Assembly: GCA_012932295.1 (NCBI GenBank)
Contig: JAAONU010000016.1
Location: forward strand, 28,023,290-28,087,289
DNA length: 64,000 nucleotides
From: Cyclina sinensis
Taxonomy: Eukaryota; Mollusca; Bivalvia; Venerida; Veneridae
Direction of reading: 5' to 3'
A model generated the notes under the pieces. It had not been told where the DNA came from, searched no databases, and saw only the letters and a program-made list of their open reading frames with translations. Shown piece by piece: positions 51,201 through 60,599 of the stretch. Each line of letters starts with the position of its first letter. Position 1 is the first letter of the stretch. Position numbers and translations under genes: made by a program.

Positions 51201-54094
51201 GTTCCATAGACCATTTAATAATACGGTTTAACAAGACTTGTGAATATATATTTTTTCAAGTACATTTATGAGTGTTACTCCTCTGTAATTCTTGGGATCC
51301 TCAATATTTCCTCCTTTAAAAATTGGGAAAATTGTACCCTCTCCCCATGACTTTGGGTATTCGCCCTTTAAGAAAAGCCTATTAAACAGCTGATCCGTAG
51401 GTGAGGATAGGCAGTACAGTGTGCTGATACAGTTTGATAGTTAACAACAATTATAAACTGTTACTTTTACACACAAAGATCTTGCCATTCCAATTTTATA
51501 AAGGACACAAATTATCTGATTTAACTCTCGGTTATAAACATAGAGTAAATTCCTTTCTTGTGTGACCCAGTTACTGAGTTCATTGATAAAGACGTCATGC
51601 TATAGCTAAATCCAAAACGACTAAATCAAAAATCAGTATCGTCTAAAGTACGAAACAGAGTCTATTTCCTCCGTTTCATGTAAGGTTGATAATGTTATTT
51701 GTTGATTCTCCCCCACACCATTAACACTGCTATTAGAATTTTGGTATACTACTGTACTTATGTCACCCGTAACCCTGTTTAATTTTGCATGCAACTGATT
51801 GTTTACATAACCCCATGTTGTATACTTGTATAGCTGGGTGATATAAAAATTGTGGTCTGTCTGTCTGTCTGGTTATACAAAAGAACGGAAATTATCGATT
51901 ACTTGCTTCAATAAACATGTATCATATTTGAGCCGTCTCGTTGTGTCTGCCAATCAAGCCTGTCAAGGTGTGAAAGCATGTCATCGCGAAAATGAGATCG
52001 ATTTTGAAATTCACAGTTTGCTATAAACAACTTAATTACTGTGGCAAATGGTTGGTTGGGACCTCAATATGTAGTTTCTTGTAACCGATGATACGCTATT
52101 AGCGAGTATGCTATATACAAAGATTTTTATATAAGATAAAGAAAGAAAAATATCGGGACATAGCGAAAGTGTTTCTTATAACCGAGTGTACGCTATATCC
52201 GAGTTCGCTATAAGTGAGTTCCACTGTCTATGCACTTAGATTCTGGTTACTTAGCTCGAAATGGGACAACTGTCTTAAAATGACCATCAGTTTTGTCTCG
52301 GCGATTATCACATTAGGCAGCTCCATAACCTTAATTCCGTTGACCACATCATTGCGCAATAACTGTTTACTATTGCTTAGAATTACTATGTAAATTAGTA
52401 TGTTTATTATTTGTGAATAGTATTATTTACTGTTCGGTCCACTACAGAAAAGAATAAAGTTTACTAAAAGTAGTAATATAACTTATAGCAAGCATACTTT
52501 AAACCAAGTAAAATTTACTATTTTGAATATTAAATGAACAACCAACTTATAGGTATGATATGACATTGTGTAGCGTAGGTTAAATATCGGGTAGGGTCCT
52601 ATATCAAATTTCTTTATCCTTTTTACAAATAAGTCAATGATTTTTTAAGTTAATTTTTATTGTAAGCATCAAATTAAGAAAGTATTAAATAAATTTGCGA
52701 TCAAACCAAATTAACTATTTTGTGTAGTTATGTTTACTATTCGAGGCAAGATCAATTTACTACCCAAGGCAGAAAACTTTACTTTGTTTGTCATGGTGAC
52801 ACACGTATGAGGGTGTATACCCCCATTTCGACCTTAGAACCATTTTAAGTGATACACTGTCCTACTTTCCTCCAATCCCCACTAAGGCAGTATGTATTTT
52901 GAGTAAAGTGTACTCGTCCTCTGGATTTTGTTGAAGAAATTATATTTTTCAGTAGAATAGGGATTTGTTTCTTCTTTTTTCGACTTTTTACCATTATCTA
53001 TTTGACATTCACGAAAAAGTCCATTTAATATAATTTTAGAGTTTGAGAACATTAAAAAAGACTAGCTTGGTATTTTGTGCTCAAGGTCCAATTTAAGCCG
53101 CCTTAACGTCCTCGAGCTAAAAATTAAAATGTCCTACAGTTTTCGGGGGAGGGGGGACTCTTAAATGTTTCGGTACTTAAAAGATAATTCCATAATAAGA
53201 AAAAAGTAATAATGTGTGTTCCGGCATCCAAACAGAAACTTTGGCGCGTTCCAACGTCAACTTTGCAAAATTTATGAAGAAATATTTGTAATTGATTTTG
53301 TAAATATTGCATATCGAATCAACTACGACCTTGCAGTTTTAAAGACACCAACATAAACAGTATAAAACTTAGGCATCAAAGAACTGGGAAAAAAAACAAC
53401 GAACGGCACCTGCACTGACAGACAAATCGTGCGCTATACGGTCCTAGGCCGATTTTAAATTTTTGTTGAATAATCTGGCGGTGGTATTTGACTTTAAAAG
53501 TAGAACTTACACTTCAATGACATAATTCGAACGGTGCCGGCAAGGAGGAACAGTTCGGTAATCGTGCACATGTCATCGAACTGCAACGGTATACGTCGGG
53601 AGAAATACAGAAGCACTTAGACATAAACTCGAATTAATACATGTTCCTATTGTAGCAGCCCATACGGTCACATAATTATGTTATCATATGTACCTTTTAT
53701 GCAAATCACCGCATAAACGGAATATCAACCCGTCTATGCGTTGTGCCCGCTATGCGGTGCAACAACGCACCTCCCACTGGATTCCATTACCACAAAATGA
53801 TTCGTTCGAGAACCCAAAACCTGGTCTTATATAAAACGTGTTAAAACACCATGTGATCTTACACTATGATGTCTCACAATCTTCGAGTCACGCATCAAGG
53901 GCAAATCTTCGGGTCACGCGGTAAAGGGCAAGTATACCGTGTCACGTGGTAAAGGGCAAGTATACTCTGTCACGTGTTAAAGGGCAAGTATACCCATGGT
54001 ATGATTATATGCTGCAATATTGAAAAAATAAAGAAATAAAGAGAAAATAGAACGATTTGCGAAATGAAATAAAATCAGTCATTAAACCCGAAAA

Positions 54095-54130
<36 letters not shown>

Positions 54131-54469
54131 AAACTTTCAATCGACGACCTAAATAACAAAGGTCATTTACAAAGTATTAAAATGCCATATAAATATATAA
54201 AAATCATATCCATAGAGATAAATAAAATAAAATGAATAAATCAAAGTTAAGCAAGAAAAGCACTAAAGAAACTTACCAACTGAGTAAATTATTTTTGACT
54301 GAGCGTCGTACGCCATTTGCTCCGCGGCATCTTCGTCAAGTTTATACTCCGGTGACGGTGAATATGTATACGGCAAATATACCGTCGACAACATTTCAGA
54401 CTGAAATTTTAAACCATTGACGACAAAAATGTAACTGAAAATTACGTTAATTTGTTTCAAGCCCTTCAT
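39270..54469 (-). CDS. MSP130-like cell-surface glycoprotein (choice-of-anchor I family), eleven exons, copy B
   Basis: Exons: 54469-54277, 47313-47092, 46643-46445, 45505-45376, 44028-43914, 43492-43316, 42644-42406, 41301-41075, 40167-40061, 39648-39586, 39310-39270. Lengths sum to 1713 bases with matching phases: 570 residues plus TGA. Residues 1-19 look like a signal peptide. LSTVYLPYTY and AAEQMAYDAQSKIIYSVG open the family domain. Hallmarks follow: ENNAIAVFDM at the start of exon 5, NEGDSK at 319-324, GGRSFSVRRADTMELVYDSG at 370-389, RSDDKGPETE at 421-430, IGNERPG at 445-451 and LDPEDM near 500. NVT, NKT and NQT sequons in exon 2 fit a secreted glycoprotein. The last 25 residues (NSAS, then VLLLVYTCIHLLW) resemble a GPI signal, as in sea urchin MSP130, a skeletogenic-cell surface protein. 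A role in shell mineralization is inferred. The exon 3 donor (GTTGTA) and exons 10-11 are the least certain parts. Confidence 0.88.
40317..40803. mobile_element. Foldback element with ~160-bp imperfect arms, intron 8 of copy B
   Basis: GCAGGGATGGAGCAGGAG (40448-40465) is exactly inverted at 40649-40666. Inversion continues outward with mismatches through TAGATCTA, GTGTAAGCAC and GTTCACG to the ends. The centre holds an (ATGT)n microsatellite at about 40590-40646. It is non-coding. Confidence 0.7.
40815..40950. repeat. 33-bp minisatellite, about four units, intron 8 of copy B
   Basis: The unit GGGCATGACAGATCTACACA, AGAAAGCATAAAT repeats about four times next to the foldback element. The 33-base period gives an 11-residue repeat on the minus strand that has no gene support. 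Confidence 0.8.
41815..41998 (+). mobile_element. tRNA-Thr-derived SINE
   Basis: The head GCGGATCAGTGGTTCAGTGG has a tRNA-like anticodon arm CTGGA-TTTGTAA-TCCAG (anticodon TGT) and a B-box GAGTTCGATCCC. The body is short and ends GGTACCGACGATAATTAAAT. The intact anticodon arm makes it the least diverged copy of the family. It lies in intron 7 of copy B on the opposite strand to the gene. Confidence 0.75.
42181..42390. mobile_element. MITE of the ATGCCT...AGGTAT family, intron 7 of copy B
   Basis: It shares GTGTTTCTGGTAT, a GTCTGATCTGGGTCTGCACT block and TGCCTATGTCTACTT with the element at 45145-45351. The ends ATGCCTGA and GCTAGGTAT are degraded inverted repeats. It stops 15 bases from the donor of exon 7. 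Confidence 0.65.
45145..45351. mobile_element. MITE with ATGCCTAG/CTAGGCAT ends, intron 4 of copy B
   Basis: An 8-base perfect inverted terminal repeat bounds about 207 bases that match the element at 42181-42390. It ends 24 bases from the donor of exon 4. Copy A lacks it at the corresponding place (31567 and below), so it arrived after the duplication. Confidence 0.7.
45679..46312. mobile_element. 634-bp element with 10-bp target-site duplication, intron 3 of copy B
   Basis: TAGTTATTAT is repeated exactly at 45669-45678 and 46313-46322. The element opens with a hairpin (GTCTCCCCCC ... GGGGGAGAC) followed by a (GTCC)n-rich tract. It carries about three 157-base units (AAATCGTGTCCGCTCTGTAT, CCTTGAAGGATTTTTATGAA, CAAGGTCACACTTGGAGG) and has GGGGGGAGACATATG near its right end, inverted relative to the left. 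Open frames across the units are artefacts. A 9-10 base duplication is typical of Mutator-like insertion; no transposase is present. Confidence 0.8.
47836..48088 (+). repeat. Left terminal inverted repeat with tandem CACGTG sub-units
   Basis: Outer border ATCATACC then TGGGTATA. Three sub-units of about 30 bases (TTGCCCTTTACCACGTGACA) follow. A TATATATAAGACC sequence at about 48019-48031 could direct transcription into the element. It matches 53764-54005 on the opposite strand. Confidence 0.8.
48183..48467 (+). CDS. Unrecognised small protein inside the long-TIR element
   Basis: From its first ATG this frame gives 94 residues. The frame stays open upstream through the inner border of the left inverted repeat to about 48036 (143 codons), but without an ATG. 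The sequence is lysine/cysteine/asparagine-rich (DCCCFLNNDAKIRRWL, CAANINDLNRFV). No known family is recognised. Its place just inside the repeat, downstream of a TATA-like motif, and ten bases before the next frame suggests it belongs to the element. It may equally be a decayed part of a larger gene. Confidence 0.35.
   Translation: MVLFSILPRDCCCFLNNDAKIRRWLNKVATFENFKSLVYEVVTSEECIINLCAANINDLNRFVVGNVKVHETIRHWRTREEISYTFSWSFLASY
48478..48717 (+). CDS. Small ORF with a Polinton-integrase-like N-terminus
   Basis: The 79-residue frame starts at an ATG. It contains ILQRYYFDAKNPAAFAG at residues 9-25 followed by AQKLF. From memory of the family, the YY-D-x-K-x-P-A-x-F-x-G-x-x-K-L pattern is characteristic of the N-terminus of Polinton/Maverick retroviral-type integrases. 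The rest of such a protein (zinc-binding or catalytic DDE region) does not follow; after residue 50 the similarity ends. This is probably a truncated integrase gene, which would explain why the element needs help to move. Confidence 0.4.
   Translation: MDEKEKDKILQRYYFDAKNPAAFAGAQKLFSTREGPLTSQITFLEHLKIGKVVRLFSNFRVGYRSLCLVDWKYTSVHML
49390..49589 (-). pseudogene. LINE fragment, region after the reverse transcriptase
   Basis: The minus strand encodes SEIYGYENIELLEKINNDFL and KSTPLYMLYGETG, the post-RT region of I/jockey-like LINEs, then stops. It is truncated at both ends and abuts the tail of the next LINE. Confidence 0.65.
49590..51430 (-). pseudogene. Truncated LINE nested in the long-TIR element
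   Basis: Minus-strand RT motifs in order are FGFQKGKSTADCIFLLHAII, VFLDYEKCFDKINR, then a frame break, KQGDPSSSLLFLFFVNDI, LLFADDAALFAQ, INTSKTKAMIFEK and FKYLGVHLF. It ends with the C-terminal CFNCSMNVVENEYHFLLVCP zinc-knuckle-like motif. About 100 residues between NIEQIQNKY and IKQRIIDIYK are deleted. The 3' tail is a (TTATG)n microsatellite at about 49578-49600. The 5' end is truncated near 51430. It is inactive. Confidence 0.85.
53764..54005 (-). repeat. Right terminal inverted repeat
   Basis: It is the reverse complement of 47836-48088 with scattered differences. It keeps the three CACGTG-type sub-units, the TATATAAGACC sequence pointing inward and the GTGGGAGGTGCG inner border. Confidence 0.8.
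54096..54127. repeat. (CT)n microsatellite
   Basis: An uninterrupted CT dinucleotide tract between the right inverted repeat of the intron 1 element and exon 1 of copy B. Confidence 0.9.
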
Positions 54470-54554
54470 TTTCTCTATTTATTTAAGTTAAATTCTGAAA
54501 TGAAAATTTCGAGCTTTCCAGTGCCCTAAGTGACAAAATCCCATACACGCTGCG

Positions 54555-54562
54555 TTTTTATA
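54555..54562 (-). promoter_or_regulatory. TATA box of MSP130 copy B
   Basis: Minus-strand TATAAAAACGCAGCG lies 86 bases before the ATG at 54469. Transcription would start near 54530, giving a 5' UTR of about 60 bases. The motif and the sequence after it are kept in copies A and C. Confidence 0.6.
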
Positions 54563-54884
54563 CCTCCCTTGTTACATGCGTCACTCATGATCTGTCAAAC
54601 TGGCCTTCACGCTTACATATTTCAAAACGGTCTAGTTAGTACATATATGTCAAAATCTTTAAACGTCGAAAAGCTTTCACGTTTTCGAACATATTTATAC
54701 CAATGTGGTTTTAGCATTAGTGTGGTGTTTCTACACGTCTCCAAAATGCAACCACTGCACTGCAGTATAATTTTTACTATTAATACAGATATAAATGTTT
54801 TTAAATTAGTTTAAGGCAATTAAAATCTCAAGCTTATTTCCAGCGAAAACAGAAAACGTTTAAGGTTTTCTTTTACTTACTAAG

Positions 54885-55035
54885 TGTATAGCACTGATAC
54901 ATGGTACATCGGATGTCTCTTCCGAAACTGATAGTATTATATTTGATTCAACAGGGTATCGAACCTCTGACCCCTTGGTTAGGAAATTTCTTAGCGTCTC
55001 TCGACGACCGTTACTCCTTGGCCTTGGGACAGTTT
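54885..55035 (-). repeat. Probable diverged SINE
   Basis: AAGTGTATAGCACTGATACATGG-like sequence and GGGTATCGAACCTCTGACCCC-like sequence on the plus strand resemble the body and reversed B-box of the SINEs at 34906 and 38436. The head is too degraded to be sure. Confidence 0.4.
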
Positions 55036-56334
55036 ATTGTATTCAAATAATGGGTTGCCTTTTTACACTGGACTTTGAAATAAATTACCATCTTAAGGTA
55101 CTGGAATAAATAACCAGATGTATTTGTTCACAAAAAGTAGGGGATACTATGTTGTTTTGTTATGAGATGAGAAACCTACTCTTTACAGGCAGTCATCTTG
55201 TATATTTTTACAATGGTCCTTTCAGTTGTAGATAACGTGGTCACTAAATATGCATATTATATATATTCATAAGGCAGTTAAAACTAGCTTGATTAATTTT
55301 CACTTATGGAATGTTGTAAAATTTATATATCACTTCCAAAGTAAAGCCATACAGGTTTCACGTGGTCATATATATTTCATATGACCCTAACTTCAAAATG
55401 ACCATGCGGAATGTTTGTTTTAATGCCATTCCATACTCGTAACTTGAAGATTACCAAGTTGACCTTGGTGTTAGTTTAGCTGGTCAGTTGGATATTGTGG
55501 TATTTGGTTGCAGTCATGACCGTGAAAATGACGTCAAACATTGTTCACATAATGACACATATTCACAAGCAGCTGATAAACAGGCAAGAAAGTGAATGAC
55601 TAAATGCAGTTTAGCCCGTTTTAAAGACAAGATTATGCAACCAAAGTTACATCAAAGTGCTCATAATTACTCGTCACTCTACCGATGTTGCTAACATTTT
55701 TAAAGCATTTATTGCCTTATCAGAACCTTCTGATTAAGATATACGGTTAACGTGTTTATATGCACAACCGTCATGATTTATCCAGTTCCAATATTCACTT
55801 TCTCCGTCACCCTCTTCACAAATTTTCAAAGATATAAGTACTTTATATATATTGCAGTAAGAATGGGCGAAAAGTTAATGTCGAAATGTAACATACGCGC
55901 GTGCAAGATTGTTTTAAGAGCGGACAATATTTCTTTATACGGCTTACTGACCAAAAATTCAATTCGAACAACTGTTCTGCAGGATGCCTCTTTAGACTAG
56001 ATAAGGACGTGTCCGGACCATTTCATCAGATTCAACACACTTCAATTCGCAAAAATATACAATGTCACGACTGTAAAAACTCGTCTGCGCATTTTCAGCA
56101 TTCGTCCTGTTCATGCCTGTTTCATAGTACGACTTCAACAGAGAACCTTATCTCAAATGGGAAAAAATCAGTACATGTACTATAGTCACGGAGAGGGTTA
56201 CCAGGTCAAATCAAAGACATTTTAGCCACAAACTATCTATAATTCTTTACTGACGTCAAAGGTTGAGATTGCAAGGTGCACACAATTCAAGAGCATCGTA
56301 ACTTTAATGGAGTTAAAGATAATTTTATACTATC
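55036..56334. other. Gene-free sequence upstream of MSP130 copy B
   Basis: Overlapping open frames near 55752-56185 have no recognisable motif and no splice context. In copy A this stretch is missing between promoter and upstream block, so it is probably inserted or, in copy A, lost. Confidence 0.35.
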
Positions 56335-56490
56335 CGGGTCACTGCAATGCACACATAAACTGCACTTTGTTTACAATCTCATATAAAACTGGATCATATT
56401 AGAACAGAAATGTGAACTTATATTTGAGCTGATTAACGGATTTTATTGTGAAATGATGTTATGCACGGTATTACATTTAAAGTATGGTGG
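56335..56490 (-). repeat. Upstream block of copy B, homologous to 32780-32945
   Basis: CACTGCAATGCACACATAAA and GAAATGATGTTATGCACGG match the block upstream of copy A in order and orientation. It gives the outer limit seen here of the duplicated segment. Confidence 0.65.
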
Positions 56491-56618
56491 ACAGATGTTT
56501 CATCCTAAAGAACTTTCCTCCATAGACGTTTCTTCCCAGGACAATTCACTCCTAAATTGGAGGTGAAAAGGTCTATATTTATTGAGACTTTTCACCCCCA
56601 TGATAAAATTACACGATA

Positions 56619-56620
56619 GT

Positions 56621-56658
<38 letters not shown>

Positions 56659-56684
56659 CAGACAGACAGACAGACAGGGAGAGA
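56619..56684. repeat. (GA)n / (GACA)n microsatellite
   Basis: Compound simple repeat of GA followed by GACA and GA tracts. Confidence 0.9.
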
Positions 56685-57034
56685 ACATCTATATGTAAGT
56701 TATATACCTATTATAATCACCAAACAAATAACAGATGAATTTCATGAAAATTGAAGTGATTTATAAAGTTTAGTGATAAGTTTTAATTAAGCATTATCTT
56801 AACAAACAGCATACAATGCAGTATCCTTGCAGAGAAGGCAAAAGGACAGCACGCCGTTGCAGGCGAATCATGAGATAGATATCAGCAACGAACCTGTAAC
56901 ACTGGTAAGCTGTACAATCATTTAATTGCTGTCACTAGGTTATAAGGGAGTTGTTTGACAATCCTATAACAAAACAAACTTCTTAAAAGTGTTGATAATT
57001 CTATAAATCCAATCTATCAAAAGCTATAATTTCT

Positions 57035-58020
57035 TAAACAATGGGGCCATCGGTCCCAAAGCGCTCACCTGAGGAAAGACTGTTATTTGTAAGAAAGCGG
57101 AGAAAGCTAGTGTTTATTACAACAATTTGAACAATGTTGGTCACTAGTCCATACCTCATGGAAATATATTTTTAAATTTTTACTATATACATGGTCCAAA
57201 TTTCAAAGCTGTACATCAAACAACAAAAAGGTAGGTCACTGGGTCAAAATTTATTTCACCTAATACTAGAATTCAATTCGACACGTGAAACTGTGCACAT
57301 GGTCCGATTTTCATAGCTGTATGTAAAAAAAGCAACAAAGTAGGTCACTAGGTCAAAAATAAGGTCAGCTGATATCAAAGTTCAAATCTACATATAAAAC
57401 TGTGCACATGGTCAAAATTTATAGCTGTATATCAAATAACATAAAAGTAGGTCACTAGGTCAAAATTTAGGTCATCTAACATCAAAGTTCAATTCTACAT
57501 CTGAAACTGTGCTAATGGTCCAAATTTTATAGCTTTACATCAAAAAACAAGAAAGTAGGTCACTAGGTCAAAATATAGGCCAGCTAATATCGAAGTTTAA
57601 TTTAAAATCTAACTGTGCACATGGTCCAAATTTCATAGCTGTATATCAAATATCAAAAAAGTAGGTCACTAGGTCAAAATTTAGGTCATCTAACATCAAA
57701 GTAAAATTCTACATCTGAAACTGTGAAAATGGTTGATATTTTATAGCTGTACTTCAAAAAACAAAAAAGGAGGTCACTAGGTCAAAATCTAGGTCAGCTC
57801 ATAACAAAGTTCAATTCTACATCTGAAACTGTGCACATGGTCCAAATTTCATAACTGTATATCAAATAACAAAAAATTAGGTCACTGAGTCTCCTGGGTC
57901 AGGGCCAACTTTGACCCCAAGGCTTTAATTTAAACAATCTTGATAAAGGTTAACCAGACAAGTTTCATGTCAAATATCTAAGCTCTAGCTTTCACGGTTT
58001 CGGAGTATAGAGTAAACGGT
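57035..58020. mobile_element. Minisatellite-bearing element, left end and ~108-bp array
   Basis: It begins with GGGGCCATCGGTCCC then GCGCTCACCTGAGG, as in the other elements of this class. It carries about seven ~108-base units with GTAGGTCACTAGGTCAAAAT, CATCTGAAACTGTGCACATGG and CATAGCTGTATATCAAA. The expected CTCAGGTGAGC right end is not found next to it. Confidence 0.65.
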
Positions 58021-58261
58021 TAACCGAAAAAAAATAATAAAAAGTTAGAAAAATTAAAAATACAAAGTTAAAATTTAAAAGTTTATGAAATATATCAAAC
58101 ATCGCGTTATTTTCATGTTCTACCTGCCTCTTACAGGTGTTACCTGTCAGTAAATTAGTCCATCGGAGGTGTGAAGAATATGCTCGTCGCGCAATGACAC
58201 TTTGACACGAGTTTTTCTCCTAACAATTGAAATAGCCTGATTAACAAATTGTTTCATAAGT

Positions 58262-60430
58262 TGTTTAATTCAAGTTTCAAGTTTATTGTATCATCAGCAA
58301 ATAAATTGCCTTTGGCCATTTACAAAAAAAACACATGAAGTATAGCAAAGACATACAATACAAAATAGTAATAGCAGTACAAATACATACAAACAAAGAC
58401 TTTCATGAAACAGTTACAGTTTCAAGGGTATTTTTACGCAATTCAAAAGCTTCTTTAATAAATTTCGATAATAAAATCAACTTCTTTTTGCTGTTACAAG
58501 ACATTATGTTATTAAATTTATTCAAGGAAGGCCATGATATATTACCAAGGTATTTCTGACGAATTTCTGAGTATTTTGTACAACATAGGAGAAAATGATA
58601 TTCCGTTTCTGTTACACTTTGATTACACATTTTACATAGGCGATTTTCTCTATTTAATCTACTATATCTGCCTAGTTCTACCTCTAAATTATGTGAACAA
58701 AGTCTTAAACATGTCAAATGTTTTCTATGCATATCATTGGTAATCTTATCTAAATATGTTTCATAGCTGAATGTTGTTTTAAAATTTCTGTAAAAATCTA
58801 ATTTGGATATATTATTTAACGATGTATTCCATTCTTGTATAAATTGATCACGTAGTGTTCTTTGTAACAAAGGGTAATAATTCATACTTGTATCGAAGTT
58901 AAGTCTTATATGTGAATATCCGAGGTGATCTAAAATGGAATGAATTCGACTTGCCCAACAAGAAATATTTATATCATTACATTGATTTATATAAGCATCA
59001 AAGATAGGCATGTTTACAGAATTTTTAATTTTCAACCAGTATTTGAGTGCTCTCTCTCTTTTGCAACAATAGACAATGGAAATTCACCATAAACTGCCTT
59101 ATTTGGTGTCTGTTTACGTACTCCTAACAAATATTTTAAAAATCTTATATGTAGTTTATCTACTTCTTTAAAATTATAAACACCCCATATCTCCGATCCA
59201 TATAGCAAAATAGGAACAACCATAGAATCGAAAAGCTGTAATTTGGTTTTAATATCGAGTTTAACTCTATCAAAAATAAACATCAGATTATGGTATGCCT
59301 TCAGAGCCTGGTCTGACAACGATTTAACTGCATTTAATAAATTTCCAGTGTATGAAAATTTAACACCAAGATATGTGAAATTATCAACTATTTCAATATT
59401 TTCACTATTTATAAAAAAGCGTTGTTATGATCAGTTCTTCTCTTTTCAAAAACACAAACTTTTGTCTTATTTACATTGATTTTTAAACCCCATTTTAACG
59501 AGTAATCATGTATTTTGTCTAACTGTGCCTGTAAGCTATTAGGATCAGTTGTGAAAAGTGCAATGTCATCTGCAAAAAGTATCATATACATAGATAACAG
59601 TTCTAGATCTTTGTCAGTCATTGCATTAATATCAATATTTGTAGCAATATCATTGATAAAAAGAATGAAGAGCAAGGGAGACAGTGGTTCTCCCTGTTTC
59701 AAACCCAAGGTTACATCGAAAAAATCAGACATAGGCATACTAGAAGATATTTTCACACAGCATTTTACATTATTATATATATTTTTAATCATGTTAATCA
59801 TTTTACAGCTAACGCCAGATTGAAGTAATTTTATCCATAGCTCATCTCTAATAACCGTATCAAATGCTCTTTGGTAGTCGATAAAAGCGCACCAGAGTTT
59901 TTCCTTTTTCGAAAACTTTTTGAATAATTGTATGTAGCAAGAAAATGGCGTCAGCTGTAGAACGATTATCACGAAAACCAAATTGTTCATTACAGATAAA
60001 TTTTATCTTCACACCATTTATTTATTCTGTTCGTAAGCGTTAAAGAGAAAATTTTGGCTATAATATTCACTAAAGTAATCCCTCTATAGTTAGAAGGATC
60101 ATGAACATCGCCTTTCTTATGAATAGGTACAATTATACCTCTACAACAGGCCTCAGGGTAAAGTCCTGATTCAAATATTTTATTAAATATTACACAAAGA
60201 TATGGTGATATGAAATCTTTTGCGTCAATAAAAAAAATCAGCTACATTGTTTTCATAATCACAACTTTTATTACGATTCAATGAAGAAATAGTTTTCATA
60301 ATTTCATTAACAGTCAAAGGTGCATCTAGAACATCAATTCTGACGATTTCATCATGTGAAAAACTCTCAAAATCAGAATTCGGTTGTGAATTTGGTAAAT
60401 TTGAAAGAGATGAAAAAATGATTTTTAAAA
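58262..60430 (-). pseudogene. 5'-truncated LINE with RT and C-terminal domain
   Basis: Minus-strand motifs in order are NEQFGFRDNRSTADAIFLLH, CAFIDYQRAFDTV, LKQGEPLSPLLFILFINDI, LFADDIALFTTDPNSLQAQL, INVNKTKVCVFEK, VDNFTYLGVKFS, YGSEIWGVYNFKEVDKLH and CKMCNQSVTETEYHFLLCC. Frame is lost at about 59910, 59420 and 59045. The last is an extra GA in a GAGAGAG run. The endonuclease domain is absent. The copy is young compared with the LINE at 49590, with only a few lesions. The I/jockey-like affiliation rests on the LFADDIALF and C-terminal zinc-knuckle style. Confidence 0.85.
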
Positions 60431-60599
60431 TCGCTCAAACTGACATTGTTATGAGTTTTACTTCGTTTTTTAAATTTCTTTATGTAATTCCAGAATTTAC
60501 GCGGGGACTTCTTACTAAGTTCTTACTATTAACTTTTAATAATTATATAGATATATTGGCGATTATTGATGTACTTTTTAAAGACGGGAATCAAACACT

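Larger units (their letters stand above)
47836..54005. mobile_element. ~6.2-kb element with long terminal inverted repeats, filling intron 1 of copy B
   Basis: 47836-48088 and 53764-54005 are inverted copies of one another. Each has three tandem sub-units with ACTTGCCCTTTACCACGTGA, then CATCATAGTGTA, then a TATA-like stretch before AAGACCAGGTTTTGGGTTCT and a GTGGGAGGTGCG inner border. Removing the element leaves an intron 1 of about 0.8 kb. The interior has two small reading frames next to the left repeat and a LINE nested at 49590-51430; 51430-53760 is unrecognised. No target duplication could be fixed at the outer ends. One frame suggests a Polinton/Maverick derivative that has lost most of its genes, but other long-TIR families are possible. 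Confidence 0.7.

Noticed and set aside
47821..54012. Target-site duplication of the long-TIR element
   Set aside because: Five- and six-base words on either side of the ATCATACC / GGTATGAT borders do not match, so no duplication can be claimed.
55752..56185. Two overlapping frames of 82 and 94 codons upstream of the MSP130 gene
   Set aside because: No family motif, no splice or start context, and the region is absent from the duplicated copy A.
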